Shown here in pieces: positions 53,783 through 63,161 of a stretch of DNA of 64,000 nt. Made by a program: the position numbers and the translations under genes. Position 1 is the stretch's first letter. Every line of letters starts with the position of its first letter. Under the pieces are notes generated by a model that made no database searches, was not told where the DNA came from, and worked only from the letters and a program-made list of their open reading frames with translations. Source of the DNA: Bacteroidota bacterium (GTDB lineage Bacteria; Bacteroidota; Bacteroidia; B-17B0; Aurantibacillaceae). The stretch covers positions 34,472 to 98,471 of the forward strand of contig JAJONO010000028.1 of the NCBI GenBank assembly GCA_021323535.1. Reading direction: 5' to 3'.

Positions 53783-53875
53783 ATGGCTGTTTTTTAGGTG
53801 TTTTTAGGTGCTTCATTTGAAAATAAAAGCGTACTTTAGTGTTTTAACCCCAATACCCCTAAGGGTCTGTATGAA

Positions 53876-54748
53876 GTGATACGTTTCCTCAAAGATAAAG
53901 CACATATTCTTTTTCTTATTCTGTTTTTCGCAACCTTTTCTCCGTTTATAATCAGGTTTTTTGATGACGATAAAATGACTTCTTCGTCAAACGAGCGATT
54001 TACCCCTTCTCTTATCCGCCTTAATTCAATGGAAAAAATTGTCAGTTATACCGACAGTTTATATTCTTTACACAACAAAACACAGTTTGATACTTCTCTT
54101 TATGTAAAAACGGTTTCAGATGTTATAAAAGAACGTTTTGTACATGGCAATCTCAATTATAAACTTTCAGAGAACTGGATCGCTTACCTGGCCGGAAAGT
54201 TATTCTGGGACCACATGTCTTCTGTTGTTCTTCCTGAAGACATTCTAAAGCATGAAATAGGTTTATGCAGCCAGCAAACCATTGTGATGATGAATGCCCT
54301 TAGAGCAAGAAACATTAATGTTCGAAGCGTAGGTTTGGGTTACAAGGAGGGTCCTGGTCATTTTCTTTGTGAGATAAACTATAAAGGTTCATGGCATTTA
54401 CACGATGTGAGTGTAGAACCTATGTGGGCCAAGTTAGCCAACGATCACTGCAGCCTTGAATATTACCTTTCAAAGAAGGATTCATTGTATGTAGCTTATG
54501 AAACACGTATCCCTAAAAAAACATTTTATAAACTGCTTGAAAAAAATGTTTATGGAGAGGTAAACAAAATGCCTGCGGCCAACATGAGCCTGTTCCATAA
54601 AACTACTTTCATGCTCGCCTATTTTCTGCCGGCGTGTTTTCTTTTACTGTTCATTCGATCTGTACGACGCAGGTCTTCTGTAAAGAAAGAATTCTCAATA
54701 CCTACTCAAAATACAGAGGAAGAAAAAGAAAGATTAATTGCCTATTAA
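53876..54748 (+). CDS. Transglutaminase-like membrane protein
   Basis: The 290-residue protein has an N-terminal TM helix (about 9-27), a periplasmic transglutaminase-like domain, and a C-terminal TM helix (about 247-262) with a basic cytosolic tail. The papain-like triad is visible: Cys131 in GLCSQQTIVMMNALRA, His162 in GPGHFLCEI and Asp177 in WHLHDVSVEP. Bacterial relatives are usually proteases or amidases rather than cross-linkers. It starts with GTG and lies 45 bases upstream of asnB. Its place in a polysaccharide locus is unusual. Confidence 0.75.
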   Translation: MIRFLKDKAHILFLILFFATFSPFIIRFFDDDKMTSSSNERFTPSLIRLNSMEKIVSYTDSLYSLHNKTQFDTSLYVKTVSDVIKERFVHGNLNYKLSENWIAYLAGKLFWDHMSSVVLPEDILKHEIGLCSQQTIVMMNALRARNINVRSVGLGYKEGPGHFLCEINYKGSWHLHDVSVEPMWAKLANDHCSLEYYLSKKDSLYVAYETRIPKKTFYKLLEKNVYGEVNKMPAANMSLFHKTTFMLAYFLPACFLLLFIRSVRRRSSVKKEFSIPTQNTEEEKERLIAY

Positions 54749-54792
54749 ACCGGCAAGCAGTAAATTAGTATAGACTTAAAGGTCCTCATCCA

Positions 54793-56700
54793 ATGTGCGG
54801 TATCAGCGGATTTATTGATTTCAATAAAAATTCAACACAGGATATTCTTGTACAGATGTCGGATGTACTCGTGCATCGTGGCCCCGACGGCTCAGGAGCT
54901 GAATTTTACGAAACTTCCACCTCGCAGGTTGGCTTGGCACACAGGCGACTTTCCATCATCGATCTTAGCGAACGTGGCAAACAACCCATGATGTATAAAG
55001 ATCTTACCATTACTTACAATGGAGAGATCTATAACTTCGATGAAATCAAAACCAGGCTTCAGAAACTCGGACACACCTTCGTGAGCGACTCCGATACAGA
55101 AATGATCCTGCATGCATATTCTGAGTGGGGGGCTGATTGTCTGCAACATTTTATCGGTATGTTTGCCATTGCCATTTATGATAACGCTAAACAGGAAGTG
55201 TTTATCGCGCGCGACCGTGCCGGCATTAAACCTTTATATTATTACTTACACGATAAACTTTTTTTATTTGCTTCCGAACTTAAGGCGTTTCATAAACATC
55301 CAGGGTTTAAAAAAGTTTTAAATACTAATGCGGTAGCAGCCTTCATGCAATTCGGAAACGTGCCTGTTCCTCATTGCATATTTCAACATTGTCTTAAACT
55401 AAAGCCCGGGCATTTTCTGAAAATAAATACTTCAACCATGAAAACAGAAACAACCTGTTACTGGAGTGTTTATTCCAATGCTTACAACAGAAAAAAAATT
55501 GATATTTCGTTTGAGGAAGCAAAAACAAAAACCGAAGAACTGCTCGAATCATCGTTCAATTACCGTATGGTAGCCGATGTTCCTGTTGGTGTTTTTCTGA
55601 GTGGTGGTTACGATAGTGTATGTGTCACTTCTCTACTACAAAAAAACAGGAGCGAAAAAATAAAAACATTTACAATTTCTGTTCCCGATATTGGTCTCAA
55701 CGAAGCTGCTTATGCTGCCGACATTGCCAGACACCTTGGCACAGAGCATCACGAGCTCCACTGTTCCGAAGCAGAAGTACTTGAAATTATTAATCACCTT
55801 CCTTTTTATTACGACGAGCCTTTTGCCGATAGCAGCGCCATTCCCACAACACTTGTTTCAAAAATGGCGCGGCAACATGTTACTGTTGCGTTAAGCGGCG
55901 ATGGTGGCGACGAAAGTTTTGCAGGTTACAACAGGTATGATTACCTGATGAAGCACGGAAAATTCCTGAAACAGATTCCAGGTCCTTTAAGAAGTACAAT
56001 GTCGGCAGTTATGAAAAAAGTTCCTGCTGAAAAAATTCCTGTCGCTAAAAACAAATACAACTTTCCGAACCGTTACAACAAACTAAGAATGTTGCTTAAC
56101 GATCCATCTCCTGAAAACATGATGATGAGTCTGAGTGTTCAGTTTTTAAAAAATGAACTTGATATGTTGTTTAAGGAAGCCGTTGTTGTTCCTCCAACAG
56201 TTTATTCAAGCAAAGAATTATCGGAAGAAACATATACGCCACTTTCGTACATGATGGCGGTAGATTACCAAACTTACCTTCATGATGATATTCTCCAGAA
56301 AGTGGACAGAGCTTCCATGTCGGCCAGTCTCGAAGCGCGTGAGCCTTTTCTGGATCATCGCATCATTGAATTGGCGGCGACATTACCTGATCAGTTCAAA
56401 TATAATAAGGGTATAAAAAAATTCATGATACGTGAAATCGTTCACGGTTATGTTCCTAAAAAGATGATGGACAGACCCAAAATGGGGTTTGCTATTCCGA
56501 TCGAAAAATGGTTAACGCATGAACTCAAAGAAACTGTAAACCACTTTCTCAACGACAACATTATTAAGAACCAGGGGATTTTTAACGCAGGGTATATTCA
56601 CAAACTGAAGGGGGAATTCTTCTCGGGTAAAACCGAGCACCACACAAAAATATGGTATCTTCTCATGTTCCAGATGTGGTACGAAAAGTGGATGAAGTGA
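54793..56700 (+). CDS. asnB: Asparagine synthase (glutamine-hydrolysing) family
   Basis: The 635-residue enzyme has an N-terminal class II glutaminase (Cys2 in MCGISGF; RGPDGSG and RLSIIDLS) and a synthetase domain with the PP-loop VFLSGGYDSV near 275. Classical AsnB makes asparagine. In glycan loci, homologues are often thought to amidate uronic acids, so the true acceptor is open. The YDSV variant of the usual DSS in the PP-loop deserves note. The gene ends one base from the convergent membrane protein gene. Confidence 0.85.
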   Translation: MCGISGFIDFNKNSTQDILVQMSDVLVHRGPDGSGAEFYETSTSQVGLAHRRLSIIDLSERGKQPMMYKDLTITYNGEIYNFDEIKTRLQKLGHTFVSDSDTEMILHAYSEWGADCLQHFIGMFAIAIYDNAKQEVFIARDRAGIKPLYYYLHDKLFLFASELKAFHKHPGFKKVLNTNAVAAFMQFGNVPVPHCIFQHCLKLKPGHFLKINTSTMKTETTCYWSVYSNAYNRKKIDISFEEAKTKTEELLESSFNYRMVADVPVGVFLSGGYDSVCVTSLLQKNRSEKIKTFTISVPDIGLNEAAYAADIARHLGTEHHELHCSEAEVLEIINHLPFYYDEPFADSSAIPTTLVSKMARQHVTVALSGDGGDESFAGYNRYDYLMKHGKFLKQIPGPLRSTMSAVMKKVPAEKIPVAKNKYNFPNRYNKLRMLLNDPSPENMMMSLSVQFLKNELDMLFKEAVVVPPTVYSSKELSEETYTPLSYMMAVDYQTYLHDDILQKVDRASMSASLEAREPFLDHRIIELAATLPDQFKYNKGIKKFMIREIVHGYVPKKMMDRPKMGFAIPIEKWLTHELKETVNHFLNDNIIKNQGIFNAGYIHKLKGEFFSGKTEHHTKIWYLLMFQMWYEKWMK

Positions 56701-56701
56701 T

Positions 56702-58063
56702 CTACCCCACTTTCTGTATTTTAAGATCAGCAATATTTTTGATTTTATTTTTCCTGGTTAAATTAAGAAAGTAGTTCATAATAACCAGACTTGAAAGGAA
56801 AAAGGGCATAAAAGGAATTTTAAGCCTCACCAGTGTTCCGAAATTGGAAATGGAAACACCAACTGAAAAAGCAAAGAAGATAGAAAAGATAAAAGAGAAC
56901 ATTAACATTGGATGAAGTGTTATCAATCCAAAGAATCTGAACACTTTCAATTTAAACAACAGGTAAAGACAAAAGCCCAGGATAAATGTATTTTCAAGCG
57001 CAGAAACAAACATTACTATATTCCTTACATCCAATACTGTTGGTCTGAAAAGCGTCGCGAAAATTGCCTTATGCGAAACAGAAAGCAACCCCATTGGTGT
57101 TGGCTCATAATCGCCAATGTTAAATGAATTTCCACCATAATACGATTGTTTCAAATCCTGCTGCGCCCCGGAGGCGGTTCCGATTACTTTCTCCATAGAA
57201 TATGCCCCCAGGGAATCTCCTAATTGACCCAATATATAAACTCCAAGGAGAAGTCCCAGGCCAAGAAACGCGGGAATGAGCGCGAATTTTAAAAAAGTAT
57301 TTTTGATCTTTACAACTCTTAATGTAACAAACCATAACATAGAACCCGGTAATAAAGCGAACAGGATATATGGCTTAATGGATACCAGGAAAAAGACTCC
57401 GATAAGCAAAGCAATAAGATATTTTATTTTGAATCGTCTTTGGGTAAAGAACCAATAAAAACCGTGAACATACAGGCAAGTTGACGCAAGCGTTATACTA
57501 TCCTTCATCATGCCACTTCCCCAGAACACAACAGATGGAGTAAATAATATGGCCCATTTGAATTGTGATTCAAGTGTCGGAAATTCCCTTGTGAAAATGA
57601 GGAACAACCACCAAACCGGCATATAGCAAATAGTAGCTATGATAACCGCCGCAGCCATATAACTCTTGCCGGCAATAAGCAAAATGGGCACGAAACATTT
57701 CGCCACAAAATAAGCGTACTTATCGTTCACCCAGTAGTTAAATTCGGAAGTGTATGAACTGAGAAGATAATATTCACTCACACTGGGTTTCTCAAAATAC
57801 ACATAATAAAAAGTGTCAGGATCGTCTAAAAAAATATTCAGAAGGGTTTTGGACGTATTGTAATAATTAATGGTATCTCCACCGGTATAATAAAAGGAGT
57901 AAACCAATCCCAACGAAATGGCCCCGATGATTTTTACAGTGAGGCCGGGTAAAAAATACTTATAAACAGGATTTTTTTTAAGTTTGTTTGAGCTATATTT
58001 ATATGCTATTGCGATAATAACACACAAATAAATGGGAGCCAACAATATGTCAAAAATATCCAT
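56702..58063 (-). CDS. Polytopic membrane protein, possible polysaccharide polymerase
   Basis: The protein has about 453 residues from ATG 58063, which is preceded by GGAAG; a longer frame starts 16 codons earlier. About eleven TM segments are spaced as in Wzy/EPS-polymerase-like proteins, with a long periplasmic loop between GGDTINYYNTSK and VNDKYAYF and another around EKVIGTASGAQQDLKQSYYG. I see no motif that fixes the function. It is the only minus-strand gene within the locus. Wzy would be unexpected next to a Wzm/Wzt exporter, so a different role (flippase or sugar transferase) remains possible. Confidence 0.65.
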   Translation of the reverse strand: MDIFDILLAPIYLCVIIAIAYKYSSNKLKKNPVYKYFLPGLTVKIIGAISLGLVYSFYYTGGDTINYYNTSKTLLNIFLDDPDTFYYVYFEKPSVSEYYLLSSYTSEFNYWVNDKYAYFVAKCFVPILLIAGKSYMAAAVIIATICYMPVWWLFLIFTREFPTLESQFKWAILFTPSVVFWGSGMMKDSITLASTCLYVHGFYWFFTQRRFKIKYLIALLIGVFFLVSIKPYILFALLPGSMLWFVTLRVVKIKNTFLKFALIPAFLGLGLLLGVYILGQLGDSLGAYSMEKVIGTASGAQQDLKQSYYGGNSFNIGDYEPTPMGLLSVSHKAIFATLFRPTVLDVRNIVMFVSALENTFILGFCLYLLFKLKVFRFFGLITLHPMLMFSFIFSIFFAFSVGVSISNFGTLVRLKIPFMPFFLSSLVIMNYFLNLTRKNKIKNIADLKIQKVG

Positions 58064-58095
58064 ACTTCCAGTTAAAATTAAAAAAAAATAGTCAG

Positions 58096-59289
58096 TTGGC
58101 AAAGACCACACTTTATATCACATTTGATGGATTAAGCGATCCGCTTGGCCAGTCGCAGATCCTGCCTTACATTACAGGTGTGGCCGCGAACGGTTACAGG
58201 ATTACTATCATTTCCTGTGAAAAACAAGAACGCCTGAAAACTGAAAAAAGCAGGATAGAATCTCTGCTGAGTAAAAATTCCATTGATTGGAAACACATTG
58301 ATTACGATCAGGACGGTGGCTTTTTCTCAAGGTTCAGTTACCTGAAACAACTCTTAAAAATCGCTGAAAAAGAAAACGCCGAAAAAAAATTCAGTCTCGT
58401 CCATTGCAGAAGTTATCTCGCCTCGTGGATAGGTTTAAAACTGAAACGGAAATACAACATCCCTTTCCTGTTTGATATGCGTGGCTTCTGGGCCGACGAG
58501 CGGATTGAAGGAAATATCTGGAGCAGGAAAAATCTTTTACACATGATGGCCTACCGGTATTTTAAACGAAAGGAAAAAGAATTTCTTAAATATTCTGACG
58601 CTATTGTTTCGCTTACTCATGCAGCCGAAGATATGCTCGAAAAAAAATTTCCGGAATTCAATATTAAATCAAAAACTAATATTATTCCCTGTTGCGTAAA
58701 TACCGATTTATTCAACGGTAACTCTGTTAACAAAACAGGCAATGATCATTTGCTCATTTATGCGGGCTCGGTTGGAACCTGGTATTATACTAAAGAAATG
58801 ATAGACTGCGTACTGGTGATGCGGGAGTTGATTCCTGATATAAAGCTGCTGATCGTTACACGAGACAGAGAGGCATTAAACACCATTCTTCAGAATTATT
58901 CGGAAAGCGACCAGAAGATCATAAGCACTGAAAGCGCAAGTTACTCCGATATGCCATCTGTTCTTTCAAGGGCAAGAGCTTCTATCTTCTTTATTAAACC
59001 GGCCTTTTCTAAAATGGCTTCATCGCCTACAAAAATGGCAGAATGCTGGGCCATGAATCTTCCGATAATAACCAACAGCGGTATTGGTGATAATGATATA
59101 TATTTTAATACCCATAAAGGTGGCGTTCTTGTGAATGATTTTACTCCAGAGGCTTACCGCAAAGCAGCTAAGGACTATCTTGCTTCGTTAAACACCAACG
59201 TTAATTACAGGCAAATTGCGGTTCAGTATTTTAATACAAAAAACGCGGTTGCCACATACACTTCCATTTACCAGCGTCACAGTCGTTAG
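58096..59289 (+). CDS. Family 4 glycosyltransferase
   Basis: The 397-residue GT-B enzyme begins TLYITFDGLSDPLGQSQILP, a motif typical of GT4 enzymes in exopolysaccharide loci. It continues with LVHCRSYLASWIGL, PFLFDMRGFWADERIEG, and a C-terminal donor half with LLIYAGSVGTWYYTKEM and SSPTKMAECWAMNLPIITNSG. It starts with TTG; the divergent membrane gene begins 33 bases away. Confidence 0.87.
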   Translation: MAKTTLYITFDGLSDPLGQSQILPYITGVAANGYRITIISCEKQERLKTEKSRIESLLSKNSIDWKHIDYDQDGGFFSRFSYLKQLLKIAEKENAEKKFSLVHCRSYLASWIGLKLKRKYNIPFLFDMRGFWADERIEGNIWSRKNLLHMMAYRYFKRKEKEFLKYSDAIVSLTHAAEDMLEKKFPEFNIKSKTNIIPCCVNTDLFNGNSVNKTGNDHLLIYAGSVGTWYYTKEMIDCVLVMRELIPDIKLLIVTRDREALNTILQNYSESDQKIISTESASYSDMPSVLSRARASIFFIKPAFSKMASSPTKMAECWAMNLPIITNSGIGDNDIYFNTHKGGVLVNDFTPEAYRKAAKDYLASLNTNVNYRQIAVQYFNTKNAVATYTSIYQRHSR

Positions 59290-59371
59290 GCACATATTTT
59301 TATAGTTTTAGACTGGTATTGTTATTACTATTGAAACGATTAAATGATAAATTATATCTATTTTTAAAGCT

Positions 59372-60403
59372 ATGAATTCTTCATGCATTATTGTTACAGG
59401 CGGAGCGGGATACATTGGCTCTCATACGCTTATTGAATTGCTCAACAACACCAGCTACCGCATAATTTCCATTGATAATTTTTCAAATTCTTCCCCGTCC
59501 TCGTATGATCGTGTAAAACAATTAACCAGCCGCGATTTTGAAACCATTAATCTTGATTTGTGCAATGAGACTGAGCTGAAAAAACAATTATCCGGTATAA
59601 ATAACATTGAAGGGATAATTCATTTTGCCGCTTTTAAATCTGTTCCCGACAGTGTTGCCGATCCCGTTCTTTACTACCACAACAACATTGAGTCGCTTAA
59701 CAATATTCTTAAATTTTCGCAAGAAAAAAAGATCAGTAATTTTATTTTTTCCTCATCATGCTCTGTATATGGAAATGCCGACGCGCTCCCCGTTACCGAA
59801 GAAACTGTATTAAAAAAGGCTGAAAGTCCTTACGGCCACACGAAACAAATCGGCGAAGAGATCATTGAGTTTTTCTGCAAGGTAAATCCATGGTTCAATG
59901 TGGTAACTTTACGTTATTTTAATCCGGTTGGCGCGCACATGAGTGGAAAAACAGGAGAATCGCCAATTACAAAACCAAACAATCTTGTTCCTATCATTAC
60001 ACAAACCGCAGTAGGAAAAAATTCGCTCACAGTTTTTGGCAGCGATTACGATACCCGCGATGGGTATTGCATCCGTGATTACATTCACGTTACAGATATA
60101 GCCGATGCTCATGTAAAAGCGCTTGATTATATTACGCAAAAGAAGAACCGAAAGAATTTTTCCTTATTCAACCTGGGAACAGGCAACGGAGTAAGCGTTC
60201 TTGAGGTAATAAGATCCTTTGAACGTGTCTCAGGAAAAAAACTGTCTTATACTGTGGGCGATAGAAGAAAAGGTGATGTTGTTGCCGTTTACGCCAATAA
60301 TGATCTTGCTAAAAAAGAGCTGGGCTGGAAACCTCAATACAACCTCGACGACATGATGCTCAGCGCCTGGAAATGGCAGCTGAATCTTGGAGGTGAAAGT
60401 TGA
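59372..60403 (+). CDS. galE: UDP-glucose 4-epimerase
   Basis: The 343-residue short-chain epimerase interconverts UDP-glucose and UDP-galactose, supplying Gal to the nearby transferases. Visible motifs are TGGAGYIGSHTL (NAD binding, near 9-20), FSSSCSVYG with the catalytic Ser, YGHTK (Tyr and Lys) near 154, and RYFNPVGAH. The gene is 82 bases after the GT4 and converges on ppa. Confidence 0.93.
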   Translation: MNSSCIIVTGGAGYIGSHTLIELLNNTSYRIISIDNFSNSSPSSYDRVKQLTSRDFETINLDLCNETELKKQLSGINNIEGIIHFAAFKSVPDSVADPVLYYHNNIESLNNILKFSQEKKISNFIFSSSCSVYGNADALPVTEETVLKKAESPYGHTKQIGEEIIEFFCKVNPWFNVVTLRYFNPVGAHMSGKTGESPITKPNNLVPIITQTAVGKNSLTVFGSDYDTRDGYCIRDYIHVTDIADAHVKALDYITQKKNRKNFSLFNLGTGNGVSVLEVIRSFERVSGKKLSYTVGDRRKGDVVAVYANNDLAKKELGWKPQYNLDDMMLSAWKWQLNLGGES

Positions 60404-60443
60404 GAGTTGAAAAACTCCTCGGACTCTGCTTTCTCAGCGAGAA

Positions 60444-61079
60444 CTAAACCCCAATCTCCATATGCGAACGGAACCTGTTGTTGTAATCAATTAAACTTCT
60501 CCTGATCACTTCATGCGCCTCTTCCGTGCCATAGGTATGAGTTATTTCAACAACGGTTTTATCTGATCCCGGAATGTTTTTATACGTAAGAAAATAATGC
60601 TTTAAACGGTTGATCAATGTAGGAGGACATTCGCTCACATCCTTCAAACCTCCATAAATTTCATCAGACTTAAGAACGGCAATGATCTTATCATCGGCCT
60701 CACCTTTGTCAATCATTCTGAATCCACCAATTGGAATTGCTTCCAGGATAATGTCACCGCTGGTAATGTTTCTTTCGGTAAGAACACAAATATCCAATGG
60801 GTCGCCATCGCCTTTAGTAACATTCTTTCCTGATTTCTGTGCGGCAAATTCTCTCACCAGTTCATCACAATAAGTTTGCGGAATAAATCCATACAAAGCC
60901 GGAACTATATTTGAAAATTTTTGAGGACGATCCACTTTACGATAACCCGTTAGTTTATCGATCTCATATTTTACAGTATCGTTAGGAACCATTTCAATGT
61001 AAGCGGTAATTGAATTGGGACAATTGTCCCCTACCGGAATTCCATGCCAGGGATGCGGCTTATAAAGCTGAACTTTCAT
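60444..61079 (-). CDS. ppa: Inorganic pyrophosphatase, family I
   Basis: The 211-residue cytosolic enzyme hydrolyses pyrophosphate. HPWHGIPVGDNCPN, YGFIPQTYCDE and GDGDPLDICVLTE are the active-site segments, with the Asp residues of DPLD binding metal. The family normally has another acidic cluster, here ADDKIIAVL. It is the last of a minus-strand run hisS-hutH-NTR-like-ppa and lies four bases from the NTR-like gene. Confidence 0.93.
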   Translation of the reverse strand: MKVQLYKPHPWHGIPVGDNCPNSITAYIEMVPNDTVKYEIDKLTGYRKVDRPQKFSNIVPALYGFIPQTYCDELVREFAAQKSGKNVTKGDGDPLDICVLTERNITSGDIILEAIPIGGFRMIDKGEADDKIIAVLKSDEIYGGLKDVSECPPTLINRLKHYFLTYKNIPGSDKTVVEITHTYGTEEAHEVIRRSLIDYNNRFRSHMEIGV

Positions 61080-61083
61080 TGAA

Positions 61084-61668
61084 TTAAAATTTAAAGAATT
61101 TATTAAAGAGCCAGTAAAAAAGAATCACTCCAGCCAGGGAACACAAAAGTATAATTATCATTTGTGTGGTTGAAGGACGCGCGTTGCGGTTCTCAGTCGC
61201 GTTTTTTGTTTCAGATACCATTCTGTGCAATCCAAGATTCTTTTGCAAAAACTCTACTTCGTCTTCGTAACTGTTTCCGTAATTCACCGCGTAAAAATCC
61301 TGTTTCGCGATTTTAAAATATTTTCTGCTACGACTGCACCAGTCAATTTTTCCATTGCTGATCTGTTTAAAGCTGGTATAAATGATCCATTCTTCGCCCG
61401 CATTAAATTGCTGCGCGCATTCAATACCACATTCAAACAACACCTTAAATTGTTTTGGAATATTTCCCTTATATAATTCGTCAACAGTGAAAAACGCTTC
61501 GCCGAAATTCTGGTTGCAGTTTTTTACCAAATCGATACGGCCTTTGAAAATAATTTCATACTTGTTGCACTCAGCCAACGAAAGCGTTGTAACAGGGCAC
61601 TGACACGAAAAAGAAACAGAGCGGAGAAAGAAGACGAAAAGTGTAAAATATAAAATTCTTAGCTTCAT
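61084..61668 (-). CDS. NTR/TIMP-like membrane-anchored secreted protein
   Basis: The 194-residue protein has a signal peptide up to about residue 20, then the mature N terminus CQCPVTTLSLAECNKYEIIFKGRI. The CxC motif and the EIIFKGRI strand match the protein at 5093-5611. A beta-rich domain follows, with Cys residues at FECGIECAQQF, and a C-terminal TM helix (about 171-190). The NTR fold is known in TIMPs and in some secreted bacterial proteins of unclear role. The ATG overlaps the hutH stop by one base. Confidence 0.65.
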   Translation of the reverse strand: MKLRILYFTLFVFFLRSVSFSCQCPVTTLSLAECNKYEIIFKGRIDLVKNCNQNFGEAFFTVDELYKGNIPKQFKVLFECGIECAQQFNAGEEWIIYTSFKQISNGKIDWCSRSRKYFKIAKQDFYAVNYGNSYEDEVEFLQKNLGLHRMVSETKNATENRNARPSTTQMIIILLCSLAGVILFYWLFNKFFKF

Positions 61669-63161
61669 TAATCTGCTGAATTTTCCCTGATGAATTTTTG
61701 AGATGTATGCATGAGATCATAAACCACTTCGTCGTTTTCCATGAAAGAAACTTTCTTACGGAACAACGCCATAGTATCTTCAATTTTTTTCGAAGATTTT
61801 TTTGGTTTTCTGAACTCTATCGCCTGCGCGGCATTGAGAAGTTCTATCGCAAGAACTTTTTCTGTATTCTCGATCACTGTTAAACATTTTGTAGCCGCGT
61901 TGGCTCCCATGCTTACGTGATCTTCCTGCCCGTTACTCGACACAATACTATCGGCGCTTGCCGGGGTACACAATTGTTTGCTTTGACTCACAATGCTCGC
62001 AGCAGTGTACTGAGGGATCATGAAACCCGAATTTAATCCGGCGTTTTTAGCCAGGAAAGGAGGTAAACCTCTTTGTCCACTGATGAGCAAATACGTTCTT
62101 CGTTCCGAAATAGAAGCCAGTTCAGACATGGCGATGCAAAGAAAATCGAGAGCAAGGGCTAAAGGTTGTCCGTGAAAATTTCCACCGCTTAAGATTTCAT
62201 CTTCTTCCGGAAAAATAGTTGGATTATCAGTTACGGAATTAATTTCGGTTTCGATAACTGAAGTAACATACCTCAGCGTATCTTTTGTAGCCCCGTGGAC
62301 CTGCGGAACGCAACGGAACGAATACGGGTCCTGAACCTGTGTCTTTTCCTGTTTTACAATTTCGCTTCCTTCTAAAATTTTTCTAACAGCGCGTGCAGTT
62401 TCTAATTGTCCTGAATGTGGGCGAATAGTATGCAGATGATCTTTGAACGGATCAATTCTTCCATCAAAAGCATCGAGTGAAAGCGACATGATAAGATCGG
62501 CCCACTTATTTAATTTTTTGGATTGAATAACGTTGTAGACTCCGTATGCGCTCATGAACTGTGTTCCGTTTAACAGGGCAAGTCCTTCTTTTGAAGTAAG
62601 CGTTATAGCTTTTAGTTTTGCTGAAGCAAGTGCAGTTTTAGAATCTGCTTTCTCTCCGTTATAATTTACCTTTCCAAGTCCGAGTAAAGTCAAGCTGATA
62701 TGCGCTAAAGGAGCAAGATCGCCGCTGGCGCCCAAAGATCCCTGCTGGTAAACAACCGGGTAAATTTTATGATTAATGAATTCGCAAAGCAATTCGATGG
62801 TCTGAAGTTGAATACCGCTTTTGCCGTAAGCGAGCGACTGAACTTTTAAGAACAACATCAGCTTTACAATTTCCTGTGGTACTTCATTTCCCATTCCGCA
62901 GGCGTGACTCTTTACAAGGTTTTCCTGGAGTTGGGAAAGGTCGTTATCAGGGATAATAACATTACAAAGCGAGCCAAATCCTGTATTGATCCCATAGATA
63001 GGTGCGCCGTGAGTTTTTAATTTGTTATCGAGATAAGCGCGCCCGTCAATGATCGCTTGTTTGGTTCCGGAGGCAAGTTCCACTTTAGCATTATCATCGG
63101 CCAGAAATTTTTCGAGATCGGAGATGCTAAGTTTTTTTGTATGATCTATTATGTGATTCAT
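61668..63161 (-). CDS. hutH: Histidine ammonia-lyase
   Basis: The 497-residue enzyme deaminates L-histidine to urocanate. The MIO cofactor arises from Ala145-Ser146-Gly147 in GSLGASGDLAPLAH. YGINTGFG near 56-63, NGTQFM and the QDPYSFRCVPQVHG and FHGQPLALALD segments are diagnostic. It follows hisS with no gap, so histidine-tRNA charging and histidine breakdown genes share one operon here. Urocanase and later hut genes are not in the window. Confidence 0.94.
   Translation of the reverse strand: MNHIIDHTKKLSISDLEKFLADDNAKVELASGTKQAIIDGRAYLDNKLKTHGAPIYGINTGFGSLCNVIIPDNDLSQLQENLVKSHACGMGNEVPQEIVKLMLFLKVQSLAYGKSGIQLQTIELLCEFINHKIYPVVYQQGSLGASGDLAPLAHISLTLLGLGKVNYNGEKADSKTALASAKLKAITLTSKEGLALLNGTQFMSAYGVYNVIQSKKLNKWADLIMSLSLDAFDGRIDPFKDHLHTIRPHSGQLETARAVRKILEGSEIVKQEKTQVQDPYSFRCVPQVHGATKDTLRYVTSVIETEINSVTDNPTIFPEEDEILSGGNFHGQPLALALDFLCIAMSELASISERRTYLLISGQRGLPPFLAKNAGLNSGFMIPQYTAASIVSQSKQLCTPASADSIVSSNGQEDHVSMGANAATKCLTVIENTEKVLAIELLNAAQAIEFRKPKKSSKKIEDTMALFRKKVSFMENDEVVYDLMHTSQKFIRENSAD

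Noticed and set aside
60404..60443. Intrinsic terminator between galE and ppa
   Set aside because: Only a five-base GAGTT/AACTC stem with a GAAA loop and no T-tract on either strand; too weak to call.
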